Shown: positions 12,367 through 24,207 of the stretch, piece by piece
How the letters are laid out: the number at the start of each line of letters is the position of its first letter
How positions within the stretch are numbered: position 1 is the first letter of the stretch
NCBI RefSeq assembly: GCF_949628265.1
Contig: NC_088788.1
Coordinates: 7,502,001-7,566,000, forward strand
Source of the DNA: Cloeon dipterum
Taxonomy: Eukaryota; Arthropoda; Insecta; Ephemeroptera; Baetidae
Direction of reading: 5' to 3'
Length of the DNA: 64,000 bases
Made by a program: the position numbers and the translations under genes
The notes under the pieces: model-generated
Seen by the model: only the letters and a program-made list of their open reading frames with translations
Databases searched by the model: none
What the model was told of the DNA's origin: nothing

Positions 12367-12901
12367 ATGGCGATGGTGGACTATAAAATATTTTACGGAG
12401 CAGGAGCACCTGGATTTGCTGCTGCTACTGCTTCTTCTTCCCACGCAGAATCGCAGGTAGAAAATAGATTACCAATATGGCCGCTTTAAAAATACTTAGA
12501 TTTACAGACGTTGACAACCATCTGTTCCAGTTTACTCAGGACAATCTCTTCTAATATATACTTCGGCGGACCGCAGTTGGTATTAAAAATGTATTTTTTT
12601 TTTAACTGATTTCTACTGTGATGCATCTTTTTGCAGGAGTATAAAGTACTCAACAACGGGACAGTTACTGCTTCTAGATTTGGAAGTTTTCAGGTTAATT
12701 GGCTGTTTTTTAGTTTGTTTCATTTTATAAAAATAATTATTATTCAAAGGAACGTAACTACAAAGATATTAATTTTATTGGCGGCCTGCTTTGCGCAACA
12801 CTACACGGCATTGCGATTGGATTAGTGATAGCATTATGTATGATTTTTTCCCTTTCAGATTTTTTAGTTTCAATTTTTAAATGGTTATATTTTCAGATTA
12901 A
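12367..12901 (+). CDS. Small tail-anchored membrane protein family, member 2
   Basis: Exons 12367..12456, 12508..12579, 12637..12693, 12750..12837 and 12897..12901 give about 103 residues. It starts MAMVDYKIFYGAGAPGF with AAATASSS, has EYKVLNNGTVTASRF in the middle, and ends with ERNYKDINF and one hydrophobic span, GGLLCATLHGIAIGLVIAL. After the span the model has only a tyrosine and the stop. A single C-terminal span with no signal peptide is the layout of a tail-anchored protein facing the cytosol. The last exon adds only five bases, so this splice is provisional; without it the frame runs on into intron-like sequence. Function unknown. Confidence 0.6.
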
Positions 12902-13284
12902 TACCGCATGGGGCGATCAGCCATCAGCTCTATGATGATGTTGCACCCGCGTCTTCCATGAAGAGTTTTTTCTGCATATATATTATGCTTCATTGGCAAT
13001 AAATTAAAAAAAAATATTGCTTATTTCTTGTTTTTAGTTTTTAACCAACTAACTATATTTTTAATCTCCTAATATTAGTAATATTGCTTATGAAATTAAA
13101 ATAATCATAATATAATTTTCTTTTATAAAAAAAACAACTCCCTGATTAAGACTTATGCTCTTGTCTTCACGAAATCGACGTGTATATACAAGTTAACGAA
13201 TAACATGCTGATAAAATTTTTATTTTTTACTGATTGTCATAGTCGGCTGATTTGTTAGTGCATGGAATCACATCAGACACCAAA

Positions 13285-14748
13285 ATGATGCGTAATTACG
13301 ACCCAGAGGTTACTGAGGTTAGGTTTTGGGATTCCACAACGCATAGCCCAGTCGATGACGAAGCAAAGGTATTCAATTATCATACAAATATTATATATTT
13401 AAATGTATTATAATCCTCCGATTGATGTAAGGAGAAAGTTTTCAGAAATTTCCGCTGTTCTTCAAATGTTTAAAAACGCTTTAATACGCTCTGGTTTTGG
13501 TGCAGAGTCAGCGACGGTGATTTTAATTTAATTCTATTCTTAAAATTTAATTTCAAAGTGAAATGCAGTCAAATGTTAAATCATTATTGTAAATTATGTC
13601 CTTCAGTTGCTTGTATTTTGTATTTTATCTTATTGAAGCAGAAAGTACATAATTTTTAACATTTTAAATAATTGTTTGGAGGCCAAAATATTTAAATCTA
13701 AGTAGATGAATATATAACAAAAATGGCAAATTGTGCCGTTGTACTAAATAAATTGCAATCCAACCGTGCTTTGTCAATTATCCTGCAAATTAATTTGTTT
13801 TGTTTAATATTTCCAAATATTTTTCGACAGAACCATATCAATTATCAGCAATAAAATTCTTGGGTCAGATACTAAAAACAAAGTAATAATATTATTTATC
13901 ACTCAGGAAAATGTAACGTGTTTATTCTAAAGACTGAAAAACACTTTAAAGTATAAGAATATCATTACATGACATGATAATTTCCATTCTTTGTTGGAAC
14001 TCCTATTCGTCTAGCTGGGAGTTTTTGAGAGACCCAAAAAGAAGATGGAATACAAGCCGCTGATCCCAAGGGACAATGTTCCGGTTTACCGCGCCAAAGC
14101 GAAGGTATTAGAGTATTAACAACCAAATTTGTGAGTGTTGAATGTAATATTTAAATGAACTTTCGTTGCAGGAGGAACACGGGATTATTAATATACACGA
14201 AATTGTATTCGACGCTTTCAAAGCAAATCATGAAAACGAGAGCTGGTCCACTGACGCTGTATCAAAATACGTCTTAGCATTTCTCTTCAGCTTTTTCTTC
14301 TCGTTTGTTTTTTACATCTTCATCTATGCAGGTAAACACGCTTGATTTCCTTAGATTTTATGGCTATTAATTTTCCATTTCCAAAAGTTGCGTATTTTTG
14401 CGATCTCAGCTACACGGAATATGCGCTCCTCTCGGTGACGATTTTGCCACCACTGCTCATTTATGATTTTTCCGCCTTCATTGGAGCCGTTCCGTCGTTT
14501 TTCTTGTGCCTGGTTCTATATCAAGACCATTTATCTCTAACTTACGAGGGAGAAAATGAATTCACGTTGTATGACTTGAGCTGGAAGTGGCATCTCGTCA
14601 ATTTCTTCGGTTAGTATTTCGTCACTTGTTGAAATTTTAAATCTAACAATGTTTAATAATTTCAGTTATCTGCACCTTCAGCATTGGAATTCTAAAGCGA
14701 TTGGAAAATAATGTTGTTCCTTTCTTGCGGAGAAAAGCACGTATGTAA
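13285..14748 (+). CDS. Small multi-span membrane protein 1
   Basis: Exons 13285..13368, 14015..14104, 14172..14331, 14388..14609 and 14666..14748 join in phase to about 212 residues. The N-terminal third is hydrophilic (MMRNYDPEVTEVRFWDSTTH). Hydrophobic segments follow: YVLAFLFSFFFSFVFYIFIY, a long stretch TILPPLLIYDFSAFIG plus AVPSFFLCLVLY, and a last one around FFGVICTFSIGIL. The end is basic (LKRLENNVVPFLRRKARM). Three or four spans are likely. I do not recognise the family. The gene at 18879-19852 has the same order of hydrophilic head, split spans, phase-1 introns and short basic tail, and is probably a distant paralogue. An AATAAA lies at about 14788. Confidence 0.65.
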
Positions 14749-14845
14749 GGGTGTAAAACATATATATGACTGAATTGTATATCATGAATAAAACTCAGCA
14801 ACAATATTAAATTAAGATACAAACGCATTTTGTAAGATAAGACTC

Positions 14846-15105
14846 TTTCAACGAGGAATGTCCCATTATTTCTTTCATGAATGAATCCTCGAGCGCAACC
14901 TTTGATGGAAAAAAATATTTGTTCACTACCGAAACAAAAGAAGAAGTCGTGACAAGTGCAAAATAAAAATATTTTGAAATATTTTCAGCTGTTTTCATTT
15001 TCTACGGATTTATCAAAATACAGTAAAAGGAACCAACCAAAAAATATAACGTCATTACACTACTTTGAACTGAAGTCAAAACAGAGTTAGTCTATTTTCT
15101 ATAGA
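14846..15105 (+). promoter_or_regulatory. Conserved upstream segment of small TM gene 3
   Basis: It contains TCAACGAGGAATGTCCC, TTTGATGGAAAAAAATATTT, ATTTTCTACGGATTTATCAA and GAGTTAGTCTATTTTCTA, in the same order as upstream of member 2. It begins less than 100 bp after the preceding membrane-protein gene ends, so the promoter is compact. Confidence 0.5.
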
Positions 15106-15639
15106 ATGGTGGACTATAAAATATTTTACGGAGCAGGAGCACCTGGATTTGCTGCTGCTACTGCTTCTTCTTACAACGCGGAATCGCAGGTAGAAAATAT
15201 ATTACTAATATGGCCGTTTTAAAAATATATACAATTTTTACAGACGTTGACAACCATCGGATCTAGTTTGTTCAAGGCCATCTCCTCTAAAATATTCAAA
15301 ATATTCATCGGCGGACCGCAGTTGGTAATAAAAATGGATTTTATTTTAAACTAATTTCTTCTGTGATGTATCTATTTGCAGGAGTATAAAGTACTCAACA
15401 ACGGGACAGTCACTGCTTCCAGATTTGCAAGTTTTCAGGTTCATTGGCTGTTTTTTTATTTATTTTATAAAAATATATTTTTCCAAGGGACGTAACTACA
15501 AAGATATTAATTTTAATGGCGCCCTGCTTTGCGCAACACTACACGGCATTGCGATTGGATTAGTGATAGCATTATGTAGGATTTTTTCCCTTTCAGATTT
15601 TTTAATTTCAATTTTTAAATGGTGATATTTGCAGATTAA
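15106..15639 (+). CDS. Small tail-anchored membrane protein family, member 3
   Basis: Exons 15106..15189, 15244..15324, 15382..15438, 15488..15575 and 15635..15639 give about 104 residues. It is close to member 2 throughout: MVDYKIFYGAGAPGFAAATA at the start, EYKVLNNGTVTASRF in the middle, and the span around LLCATLHGIAIGLVIAL at the end. Exon 2 is 9 bp longer than in member 2. Introns and about 60 bp of 3' flank (GCATGGGGCGATCAGCCATC) are also conserved, so the duplication is recent. The function is unknown, and the same reservation about the 5-bp last exon applies. Confidence 0.6.
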
Positions 15640-16399
15640 TTCCGCATGGGGCGATCAGCCATCAGCTCTATATGATGATGTTGCATCAGCGTCTTCCACG
15701 AGGAGTTTTTTCCGCATAAATGCTTCATTGGCAATAAATTTAACTCATAAATATTGCTTATTTTTTGTTTTTAACCCACCAATAATTTTTTAACCTCATA
15801 CCAGTATCGTCGCTTATGAAATTAAAAAAAATCCTAGACTTTTCTTTAAAAAAACAAGCTTCCTGTTTTTGACTTGTGCTCTAGTCTTCACGAAAAACAC
15901 CGTGTGTGCGTGTCTCACAATCTTTTCAAGCAGAATTTTACTAGTTTCGTGATTCTTTTAATTGGGTTTCTGCTTCCCCTACTATACTCCCCATAATGAT
16001 GTTCTCCTGTTACATTATGTCACGTTTCTGCTTTGCAAAAATCAGCAGAACGGGCTAATAAGATCATCCATTCCATAAAGAGTTAAAGCAGTGCTAGTCT
16101 CCCCTCCCTGACCCCTTGTGGCTTTTGGCTCATTAATGCTCGTTTTCGCCTTTCTTGCACCAAATCCCCTCCCCTTGCTTGCATTCTGTCTCGTCCTGCG
16201 GACTGCTCTTCTTGTTGTGTTAATCAGCTGTGTGAAGAGAAGACGGGGAAAACCCAGAAACAATTAAAGGGCATTGTATACATTAATCATTAATGCCTAA
16301 CGTCGTCTAGAGTGAGATCGCGAAGGTAATTAATGCAATTAATCGCCATTGTATCATCAGTAGCAATTTTTATTCTATCGTAGAAATTGAAAGGAAATC
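15640..16399. other. Gene-free stretch before ART gene A
   Basis: This DNA contains a C-rich patch at 16075-16200 with an open minus-strand frame that I do not accept as a gene. The last 100 bp before 16400 are probably the promoter of the first tankyrase-like gene. Confidence 0.4.
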
Positions 16400-18245
16400 A
16401 TGTCTGTCCTGCAAGCGTTGCGTGAGACTGACCCTGAGTACACGGATGTGGTGAAGAAAATGAAAGAATCCATTGTCTCCCACAGGAATGGAATTCCGCT
16501 CTCGGATTACGTCGTGACCAAGGTGAATGAATTAAACTCTCTTATTTATGTACATAAATTTATAAATAGATCCATACATTGACGAGAACTGTAACAGTAC
16601 CAATTAATCCAAGCGGAAATTATCAAAAGGAGACTTGTACGAATGCAATAATCCCAAACTGTATTTTTTGACCATTTTAATTTTTCAGGTGGAAAAGGTG
16701 GTTAATTCGAAGTTGGAGTCGCAGCACAAATCAATCATCAAGATGATCAAAATGGAAATGAGCAAGGAAGATGCAGCCAATGCACTGACGTTGCATCTTT
16801 ATCACGGCAGTCCAAATGCGCAGAAAATCGCCCTTGGCGGATTCGATGTCGAATTTTCGGCTACTCAAAATATGTTTGGCAAAGGTAAATCATGCAAATA
16901 TTTAAAAGTTTCCCCTCTGAATTGAATTTTGCAGGCATTTACTTTGCGGCGCTGTCGTCAAAGAGCAATCAGTACGCGTGGGGCAACAACGCCGGGTGTC
17001 CGCAGCACCGGAGCCGTTCTTGTTGCGTTTGTCCACGCCAGTTGCTGCTTTGCGAGTGCTTCATGGGCAAGCCGTTCAAGCCGACGCGCGCCAATGAGCC
17101 CGTGCCCAGGGGCTTCCACAGTGTCATCGCTGAGCCGGCAAACGTGTCTGGCCTCCGATACCCTGAGTACGCCATACTCAACAGTGCCCAGGTGCCAGTA
17201 GCGTTTGCTTGCTGTTGTTATTGTTTATTCTTCTTTCACCTAAATTTTACAAAAGAAAAACACCATTTATTTTCAGCAGGTCTGGCTCTGCAAATGGCAA
17301 TGATCTAAAAATGTCGGCTTTTTTAAAAATAATGTTGGCCGGCTAAATTGGCAAAATTCAGGGAATTCACCAGTTGCATAAACCCTAAGTGTTTGAAGCC
17401 GCCAACAGATGGCGCCACCGTAGACTTTCGATTTTAAGGCACTTCCGCTGCGATTTCAGACTCAGTCTAGCTATTTTGCTTTTTTTAATTAATTTGCTAA
17501 TTTTTGACGTGCTGAAAACCAAAATCGGTTCAGCCATTCGCCGTAGAAATGTCGGAAAAGATTTTTTTATCTAAAAAAATAATTTTTTACGATTCTACGG
17601 CGATTGGCTGAACCGATTTTGGTTTTCAGCATGTCAAAAATTAGCAAATTAATTAAAAAAAGCAAAATAGCTAGACTGAGTCTGAAATCGCAGCGTAAAT
17701 ACCTTAAAACCGCTTAAAACAAAATTTTTAAGAAAGTCTGTGGTTGCGCTATCTGTTGGCGGCTTCAATAACTAAGGGTTATGCAACTGGTCAATTAACA
17801 AATTAAAATAATTCAAGAAGTATAGAACGCATCCCCACCTGGAATTTTAAAAATTTAAGACTTTTAAAGTTGTCTGTTTTTAACTGCCCTGCTAAAACCA
17901 GCTATTTTATTACAAAGATGTGAAAAATTTAGAATAGTGGTGAAATATTCAAAATATATACATAGAACATTGGAGATATCTATATAAATGGCACAAAAAT
18001 TAAATACTATTCCATAGAGCTGTCTAAAAATATTCATAAAAAGTCACAATCATATTAATAATGTTTGTAAGGGTAAATTATTTCCATCTCCAAGCTCGGT
18101 TTAGATAAAATATATAGTGCTTGCTCCTTTATTGGTCTCCAATACCGCAGAAACTGCTTTCAGAATATGAATTTCAACTCGTAAATTGTTTCGATTGTTG
18201 CAGGCGTTGCCGCAGTATCTGATCACATACAACATCAAGCCCTGA
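16400..18245 (+). CDS. Tankyrase-like ADP-ribosyltransferase A
   Basis: Exons 16400..16522, 16689..16884, 16935..17191 and 18204..18245 give about 205 residues. It corresponds to the C-terminal catalytic region of tankyrase alone, starting at the helix [17 protein letters not shown]. The NAD-binding histidine is in LYHGSPNA (about H80), the tyrosine in SKSNQYAWG (about Y120) and the glutamate in YPEYAIL (about E184). The zinc ligands are C-P-Q-H-x4-C-x2-C. The end [13 protein letters not shown] is closer to true tankyrase than any other copy here, and it has no CAAX box. It transfers ADP-ribose from NAD+, and tankyrases build chains. Ankyrin and SAM regions are absent, so targets must be chosen differently. 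Intron 3 (about 1 kb) contains a foldback repeat. This is probably the oldest member of the family in the window. Confidence 0.85.
17370..17790. repeat. Foldback inverted-repeat element, copy 1
   Basis: This 421-bp palindrome-like element lies in intron 3 of ART gene A. The left arm begins CCAGTTGCATAAACCCTAAG and the right arm ends AACTAAGGGTTATGCAACTG plus G. The inner arms also match (AACCAAAATCGGTTCAGCCA against its complement), around a short centre near 17565-17590. It has no coding capacity, so it is best called a foldback MITE. A relative is at 36761-37166 and a decayed one near 35170-35330. Confidence 0.75.
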
Positions 18246-18878
18246 ATTGAGGATCACGTGGAGTGTGTGCTTTTAAATTATCAACAAAAATATAGGTGTT
18301 CTCACAATTTAAGTCCAAGCAAATTGTCTTGAATGAATTTATGTTTTTAAAATGTCAATGACGTAAGAATAATAAATAAATTATTCATCCACCATTTTTA
18401 TTTTGTTTAGTCACTTTAAGAACTGCACTTTTTAAATATCAATATTTTGTCACAGTTAAGTGGAAATAAAAATCACGAGGGACCAGTCGGTTTTTGAACT
18501 GCTAAAAGCGATTAGTACCCAGCTAGCGAAGTGTTGGCTCATAATTAGTGATTTTCAAATTTTCAAAAAAACGCATGGTTTGTTTTTGCTGAAAATTTTC
18601 TAAGTCCGAGCAGAACTAAAGTGAAGCTGCTCTTTGTCCTTCGCGCGTTGGGGCAGTTATTTTCACGACAATTATTATTTTGCTTTGCAGGTACGTAATA
18701 AAAAGGATATCTTTTACGGATACGCACTCTTAAAAGCCATAATAACAAAGTTTCGTTTGAGAAGTTTTAGGCAACATTAAACTTTAAGAAGCAATAATTG
18801 AACTTTAGCTTTGTTTACAGTTAGTTGCTACCAATGCTGTGCTAATAAACAAAGAGTTCTCGCTCTTTGAAACAGAAA
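18246..18878. other. Gene-free stretch
   Basis: This DNA holds AATAAA-like signals at 18370-18385 for ART gene A and the likely promoter of the next gene. No further gene was seen. Confidence 0.45.
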
Positions 18879-19852
18879 ATGCTTCGCCAGGCAGAGCAGG
18901 AGAAGATGACCGCAGACAGCAGCAGTTGTGAACACGTTGCGTCGGTGCCTTCGATTGTAACTGATGAAATTTCGGGTGCAGAACCTAAAGAAAGAGTAAT
19001 GATACAAATGACCTGTTATATATATACTGATTTATTTAAGTACATTTTTCTTAAGCTTGGTACATGGGGTTTGCGCTATTTTTATGTGCCCCCGGAAGAA
19101 GCTGGAGGCATTTCTAGTGAAGGTACAATGGTAAAAGGTGCAAATAATCTTTACAAATTCTTACCTAAAAAATATTCCTATTTTGAAGGTTGGCACTTGC
19201 ACGTACGTCTATTTTAAAGACCAAATTTCACGAATTTGGGAGGTGAGCAGAATTTCCTTTGATTATACAATTTAAATTCGTTTTAATTATTTTTAAAGGA
19301 AAACAAATTGCACGCAACTGGTGCTGTCCTTGCGGAATTCTTGTGGATCTTGTTAATTATTTTAGGTAAATCATTTCTCTTGCAGTTGGTTATTGGAAGA
19401 ATATAATTAATTCTAACAAACACTTGCATTGATTTTTATATAGTACCCTTTGAAGGCTACAAGTTGACACACGTGGATTTAATTTTACTTAATATTGCCT
19501 GCTTGTCGACGTTCTTCGCGCTCAGCCGCAAGTCTCAGATTATTTTCAGTGCATTTGTCTGCTGCGTCCTAAATGGAATCAACGATCACTTCATGCACTC
19601 TCTTTCGAATAAAAATGGCGTATTGATAATACCCATACCAGCTTGGCGGTTCTATGCCATTATCGGCTATGGTCAGTATAATTATAATTTTTTTTAACAC
19701 TTTAAATTCGGTTAAAAGTAAAAAAATTAAGGTTCAAATTGTATTGTTCTGAAGAACGATTATTTTTTTAAAGCCGTATTATTATTTCAGATGCATTTGC
19801 CATAACAATTGGATTGATTCGACGGCGCGGTTGTGGAGGAGCGAATGACTGA
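18879..19852 (+). CDS. Small multi-span membrane protein 2
   Basis: Six exons, 18879..18995, 19056..19122, 19220..19242, 19299..19365, 19444..19671 and 19791..19852, give about 187 residues. The N-terminus is hydrophilic (MLRQAEQEKMTADSSSCEHV). A first span, ATGAVLAEFLWILLIIL, is followed by DLILLNIACLSTFFALSR, a third segment around IIFSAFVCCVLNGI, and a fourth around RFYAIIGYDAFAITIGL with a basic end RRRGCGGAND. The 23-bp exon 3 is needed to keep the frame and is the least certain part. The plan resembles the gene at 13285-14748 (phase-1 introns in the spans, short basic tail). Family unknown. Confidence 0.6.
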
Positions 19853-21617
19853 TGCGATTTCTCTGTATTTTGGGCTTGCAACGAATTCTTGTATCCGTTC
19901 AGGATGGCATAGGAAGCAGCGAAAATTCATCTGCTCAAATATAATTTATAATCCTCAATCGCTAAATTTAAGGGGTTTTCTTCGAAATTAAAATAAAACC
20001 TGGACGTTTTAATTTTTAAGAGAAAAATATTGTTTCGTAGATTTTTCAGCAAAATAAATTTTTAAAAATAAAATTAGTTATAATATTGGAGCAGAATGCA
20101 CTGTCATTTTTAGTTTTTTTTTTAAGTTTTTCATTTAATTCCTGAGTGTTTCTGGGAGATGCGGCAGTCATTTCCCTTTGAACTTTGCTCATTCTCATTG
20201 CTTTGTTACGCAGAGTAAATAAAATAAATCATTAACTCAAACATCAACATTTCTCCGTATATGGAGGAGAAAAAATCGTCTTCTGACACAATTAACAATC
20301 AGTTTTGAGAAGTTTCTTCAAGAGAATGGTTTATTTTCCCCTGTTCGACTTATACTACTTGATTCTAATGTTGTTGCGGATGATTTTTTTATTACATATT
20401 GACAAGTAAAAATAAATACATATCCTGGCATGTAGAGTAAATCATTAAAAAAATTAAAAAGAGTGGTCGTAATACTACACAATGCGGCTCTTCTTTCAAG
20501 AAACGGATGTTATATACCCCTATCCTTCTAAGTATGTGCGAGGCTTCCGTTTCCTAATGCTTTTAAGAGAGTGTGTGTTCTAGCCAGACCACAGAAATGC
20601 GACAGTTTCACCGATAAATACCTTTCTCGCTCCTAAACTCGAGTTGTATTTAATCAGCAAATTTGTTATAATGCCATTTAGCTCTGTAAGAAATTAAAAT
20701 TTGATTTTTTATCATTTTTAACTTTAATTTGGTTTTCTCCATTTTATAAATTAAGTCCTTTTCGACTCATCTGCTCTAGGGGAATATCATCAGCGTGCAA
20801 CGAGAAGAAAAACGGCCATTAATAATAATAAGGGAAGGGGGAGAATGAAAAGAACAGTGGCTATATTTCAAGTGCTCGATTTATAACTTTGACCTTTGCG
20901 TGTCGCGCGCGGCGCCGCGTTATTTGCTTTTCTGCCAAGTGGGTATTATTATGTGCGTTCTCTTGCCGCTCAATGCTCAATATATAGTAGATTCCTTCGT
21001 TCAATTCAGGGCAAAGATGGCCTCCTTTTTTGTGCCTTGAATAACCACTGACACGTCACCCAAGTCAGATTTCAAAAATGTATCCCAAAAAATTACTAAA
21101 AAGAACAAAATTTAACCTTGCCTTAATTTTAGTAAAAATATTTTTCTACACTGCTATTTTAAAGCAAGAAAAAATTATTTGTTGTGTGCGTTCTCTTAAA
21201 CGCTCCGCTTCTCACAGGTTGTTCGGGTTTTTCATTCATTCGTGGCGGTCATGTTGTTGGCGGTCTTTCCCCCTCGAACCCATTCATTGCCGCGCAGGTA
21301 CGCCAGTCAGCCAGTCTTTCTATCGTTCCATTGTTATCACAGGTGCATGAGCAGCTCGCCTGCGCTGTTACTCTCCATTGGATGTATTGAATTTAATTCA
21401 TTATTCATCGTCTGCAGCTGCTGAGGTTTTAATCACATTTTTGTATTTTTATCTTAAAATAAATAAATTTAATTTTTAACATCATTGCCATTTTCCGTAT
21501 TATCATTATTATTTTTAAAAACGGTCCTGATATTAAGAAAACATCTCTCACTTAATATTTCACACATTTATTTTTTACATTAATCAACTGAAATATTTAA
21601 AAGAAGGGGGATGTATA
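19853..21617. other. Gene-free stretch, 1.8 kb
   Basis: This is AT-rich DNA with one GC-rich patch at 20895-20930 (GTCGCGCGCGGCGCCGCG) and another near 21180-21420. The latter has overlapping short open frames but no family match or splice support. The GC-rich patch looks promoter-like, but no gene obviously starts from it. Confidence 0.4.
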
Positions 21618-23385
21618 TTAATTTAGTTGTAAGAGGACGATGAAGTAGGTGAACACGACACTGGCCATCTGAAAATAACATGGATAACAATAAATTGAAC
21701 AGGCCAATTACAAATTAAACAATACCGAGACGAAAAACTGCAAGGACATAGGAAAAAACGGAGTGCCAGGCAGTTTGCATCCACTCCTCTCGTTTCCGGC
21801 CAGGCAAATCATGAAAGCCGCCCCTTGCTTCCCTCCTTTCCCCTCCAGCCACGAACACTTGTACGCTTTCGCATTCAGGTTTTCAATCTGCATAACCACT
21901 AAAATTAAAAAAAAATGAAACCATTTTTAAGGGCCCATACTTTGTTCTGCAGAGCTTGGCCAAGAACGCAGTAGATAAAAACTTGTTGCAACGTGGCGAT
22001 TCCAAAAGCGATAAATGGCAGGACAGCCGTAGTGTTGTGAAACTGCAGAAAACAATTAAATTTAAAATGCCAAAAATAGTTATTTAAATAAATATATACA
22101 CACCTTAAAAATTACGAAGGAGCACACGCTTATTTTTATTCCTGTAAACACGACGGCGACCAAAATGACTGGAGCAGTGAACGCGTTGATTTCTTTTAAT
22201 AATCTATTTTATATTTATATTTGTTAAATTGTCGGTTTAATCAAATTTTCCTCACTCATTTAAAACAGTGTGGTAATGCGCCCAATAATTCATTTTCTTT
22301 CCCCCGTCTGCAATCGCTTCTGGGAGGCAGTCGATGAGCTGCTGGTACTGGTGCACGAGCACGCTGTACCACGAGTAGAAGAGCACGTCCGAGACGATCA
22401 GGCGTCCGATGGCCACGTAGTTCGAGGCCAAAATGGCGGCCACGATCAGTCTGACCGCCAGCTGTGACGGAGGCACTCCAAGTCGCTGAATTACCTTAAA
22501 ATTGACATAATTTTTGTTTGATTAAATTAATAATGTAATAAAAGAATCAATTTTTAATTATGTAGTGATGAAATTTTTTTTTGTACCTTGGTTGATGTCA
22601 GGGTCGTCTCGAAAGTCAGTCGATCCTTGAGTTTAATTTTCTCAACCCCAGTCTGGTTCGCCGCAATATATTCCAGTACTTGGTCCACGGCTTTAATGTT
22701 GTCCGAAACTATTGAAATCACGGCGACAGTGAAACACGACGACCACAAAAGCAGCAACCCCGTGATCAACCTTGGAATTCATTTTAAATATTAATATTAT
22801 TCAGGATCTACGGATGAAATTAAAATTTTATCCATTTTCTAGGACTCATTTTTTTCAAAATTATAGTACAAAATGTATGCAATAAAAAACCTTGACAGCT
22901 TCTTGTTGAAATCAACCGAATCCTTCTGCAGTCCGTGCCTGTTTAAAGCTCTGTGCACCTTTTCGGCGATTTCCTCGATTTTCCCTTTTCTGGCCGTTGT
23001 GTAGACGATGCGCAAGAAGCACTGCAGAAACCCGAAAAACCCGGCGGTCAGCATCACGGCGTTTTCAAAATCGTGCAGGTTTTTGACGAGAGTCGACGCG
23101 GTGACTGTGACGAAGAAGGTAATGCCGAGAAAGGAGACAGCCCCGTAAAATCCAATTATTAGTTTCAAAGCCGGATTTATTGTCCAGCGCGGTGTCGGCA
23201 GGTTCAGGTACTGTCCACACACCAGGTGCACCAGGAATAAGAGTTTTGAACCAAACGTGTTTGCGATCTTCTCCTGAAATATTTTGAAATTTAATAAAAA
23301 TGGTTTATAAAATTAAATTTGTTACCTCTTCCTGAAATTCGCTGGAGCTATCAGAGCCGCAAATAAAATACTTGTTTTCCTCCAT
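21618..23385 (-). CDS. Gustatory-receptor-like chemoreceptor B (8 exons)
   Basis: Exons 23385..23326, 23273..22891, 22770..22587, 22494..22256, 22203..22104, 22042..21941, 21887..21726 and 21668..21618 give about 426 residues. Landmarks are LVCGQYLNLP near the start, AVMLTAGFFGFLQCFLRIVY, SDVLFYSWYSVLVHQYQQL, LLKEINAFTAP, LPGTPFFPMSLQFFVS, and the closing MASVVFTYFIVLLQLN with the gustatory-receptor TYhhhhhQ pattern. The large exon 3 of gene A is split in two here. The start of exon 4 could be 22494 or 22485, since both keep the frame. It has no MITE in its introns and is the most compact of the three chemoreceptors. It probably forms a chemosensory cation channel subunit. Confidence 0.82.
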
Positions 23386-24207
23386 TTCTATAACTGGTCT
23401 GGCGGAGAAATCGAAATTTATCTGCTCGTTATTGTCGTCTGCAATCTTATCTGTTAACGAATGCCATATTGCGAAGTTTTCTAAGATATTATATTGAGGT
23501 AAGAAGTTTTTATTTTATTATTGTTAATATATTGTGATTTAAACCATTTTTTCATTTAAAATAAGAAAATTTTTATCCCAGAACAAAATATACTTATAAA
23601 ATCGATTCACATGGACTTTTACTGATAAATCCTCTCGAGTCAATGGTTTGAATTTTAAAAATTGTGGAGTGCAAGCTGAAGTTTAGCCGAGATTATTATA
23701 TTCATCGATTTTCCCCTTTCGAGACACTATACGAAAAGTATAAAAAAGTCTCAAGAAGCAGTCTAGTGAGAGCTGAGCAGTCCTTGCCTAAATGTAGACA
23801 AAAAAGTCAAATTGTTTGTGAAAGAGGGTTTTCAGGGTGAGCAGCAATAACAGAATATCGCGAAGAAAATGAGCAGGGAGAGCAAATTGAGAACAAATTG
23901 CGGTAAAAGACCCAGATTTCAGTCTAGCGGAGGCCAAAGCAGCTGGTTTTCGTGACCAGCTCTGAATAATATTTAACTAAATTAGAACTAAAAAATGAAA
24001 AGTATGTATCTAAAGCACTTGTTGGCTCTTCAGGAATGAAATCGAGAGACTGCTGATTTCCATTGCGCCCGTCTTTTTTTGACTGACAATGAGTGAAGTG
24101 ATTGATTTATTTCTATCATTAGATAAGCAAAATCGAAGCTTATTTGCTAAGTTTTTGTCAAATATAAAAGATATAGACACTCTGTAGGAGTAGAACAAAA
24201 AACATTT
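23386..24207. other. Spacer between chemoreceptors B and C
   Basis: This DNA lies upstream of chemoreceptor B (its promoter side) and downstream of C. I saw no coding sequence. Confidence 0.5.

Noticed and set aside
14846-15105. Minus-strand open frames upstream of the small TM genes
   Set aside because: The conservation belongs to upstream DNA of the plus-strand genes. The frames differ between copies and lack a common protein.
16042-16263. Open minus-strand frame rich in Arg and Lys
   Set aside because: It has no family resemblance, no splice support and a C-rich biased composition that keeps frames open by chance. It lies in the likely promoter of ART A.
20895-21420. GC-rich patches as a possible missed gene
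   Set aside because: Open frames are short, overlap on the same strand in three phases, and show no motif. At best this is promoter DNA.
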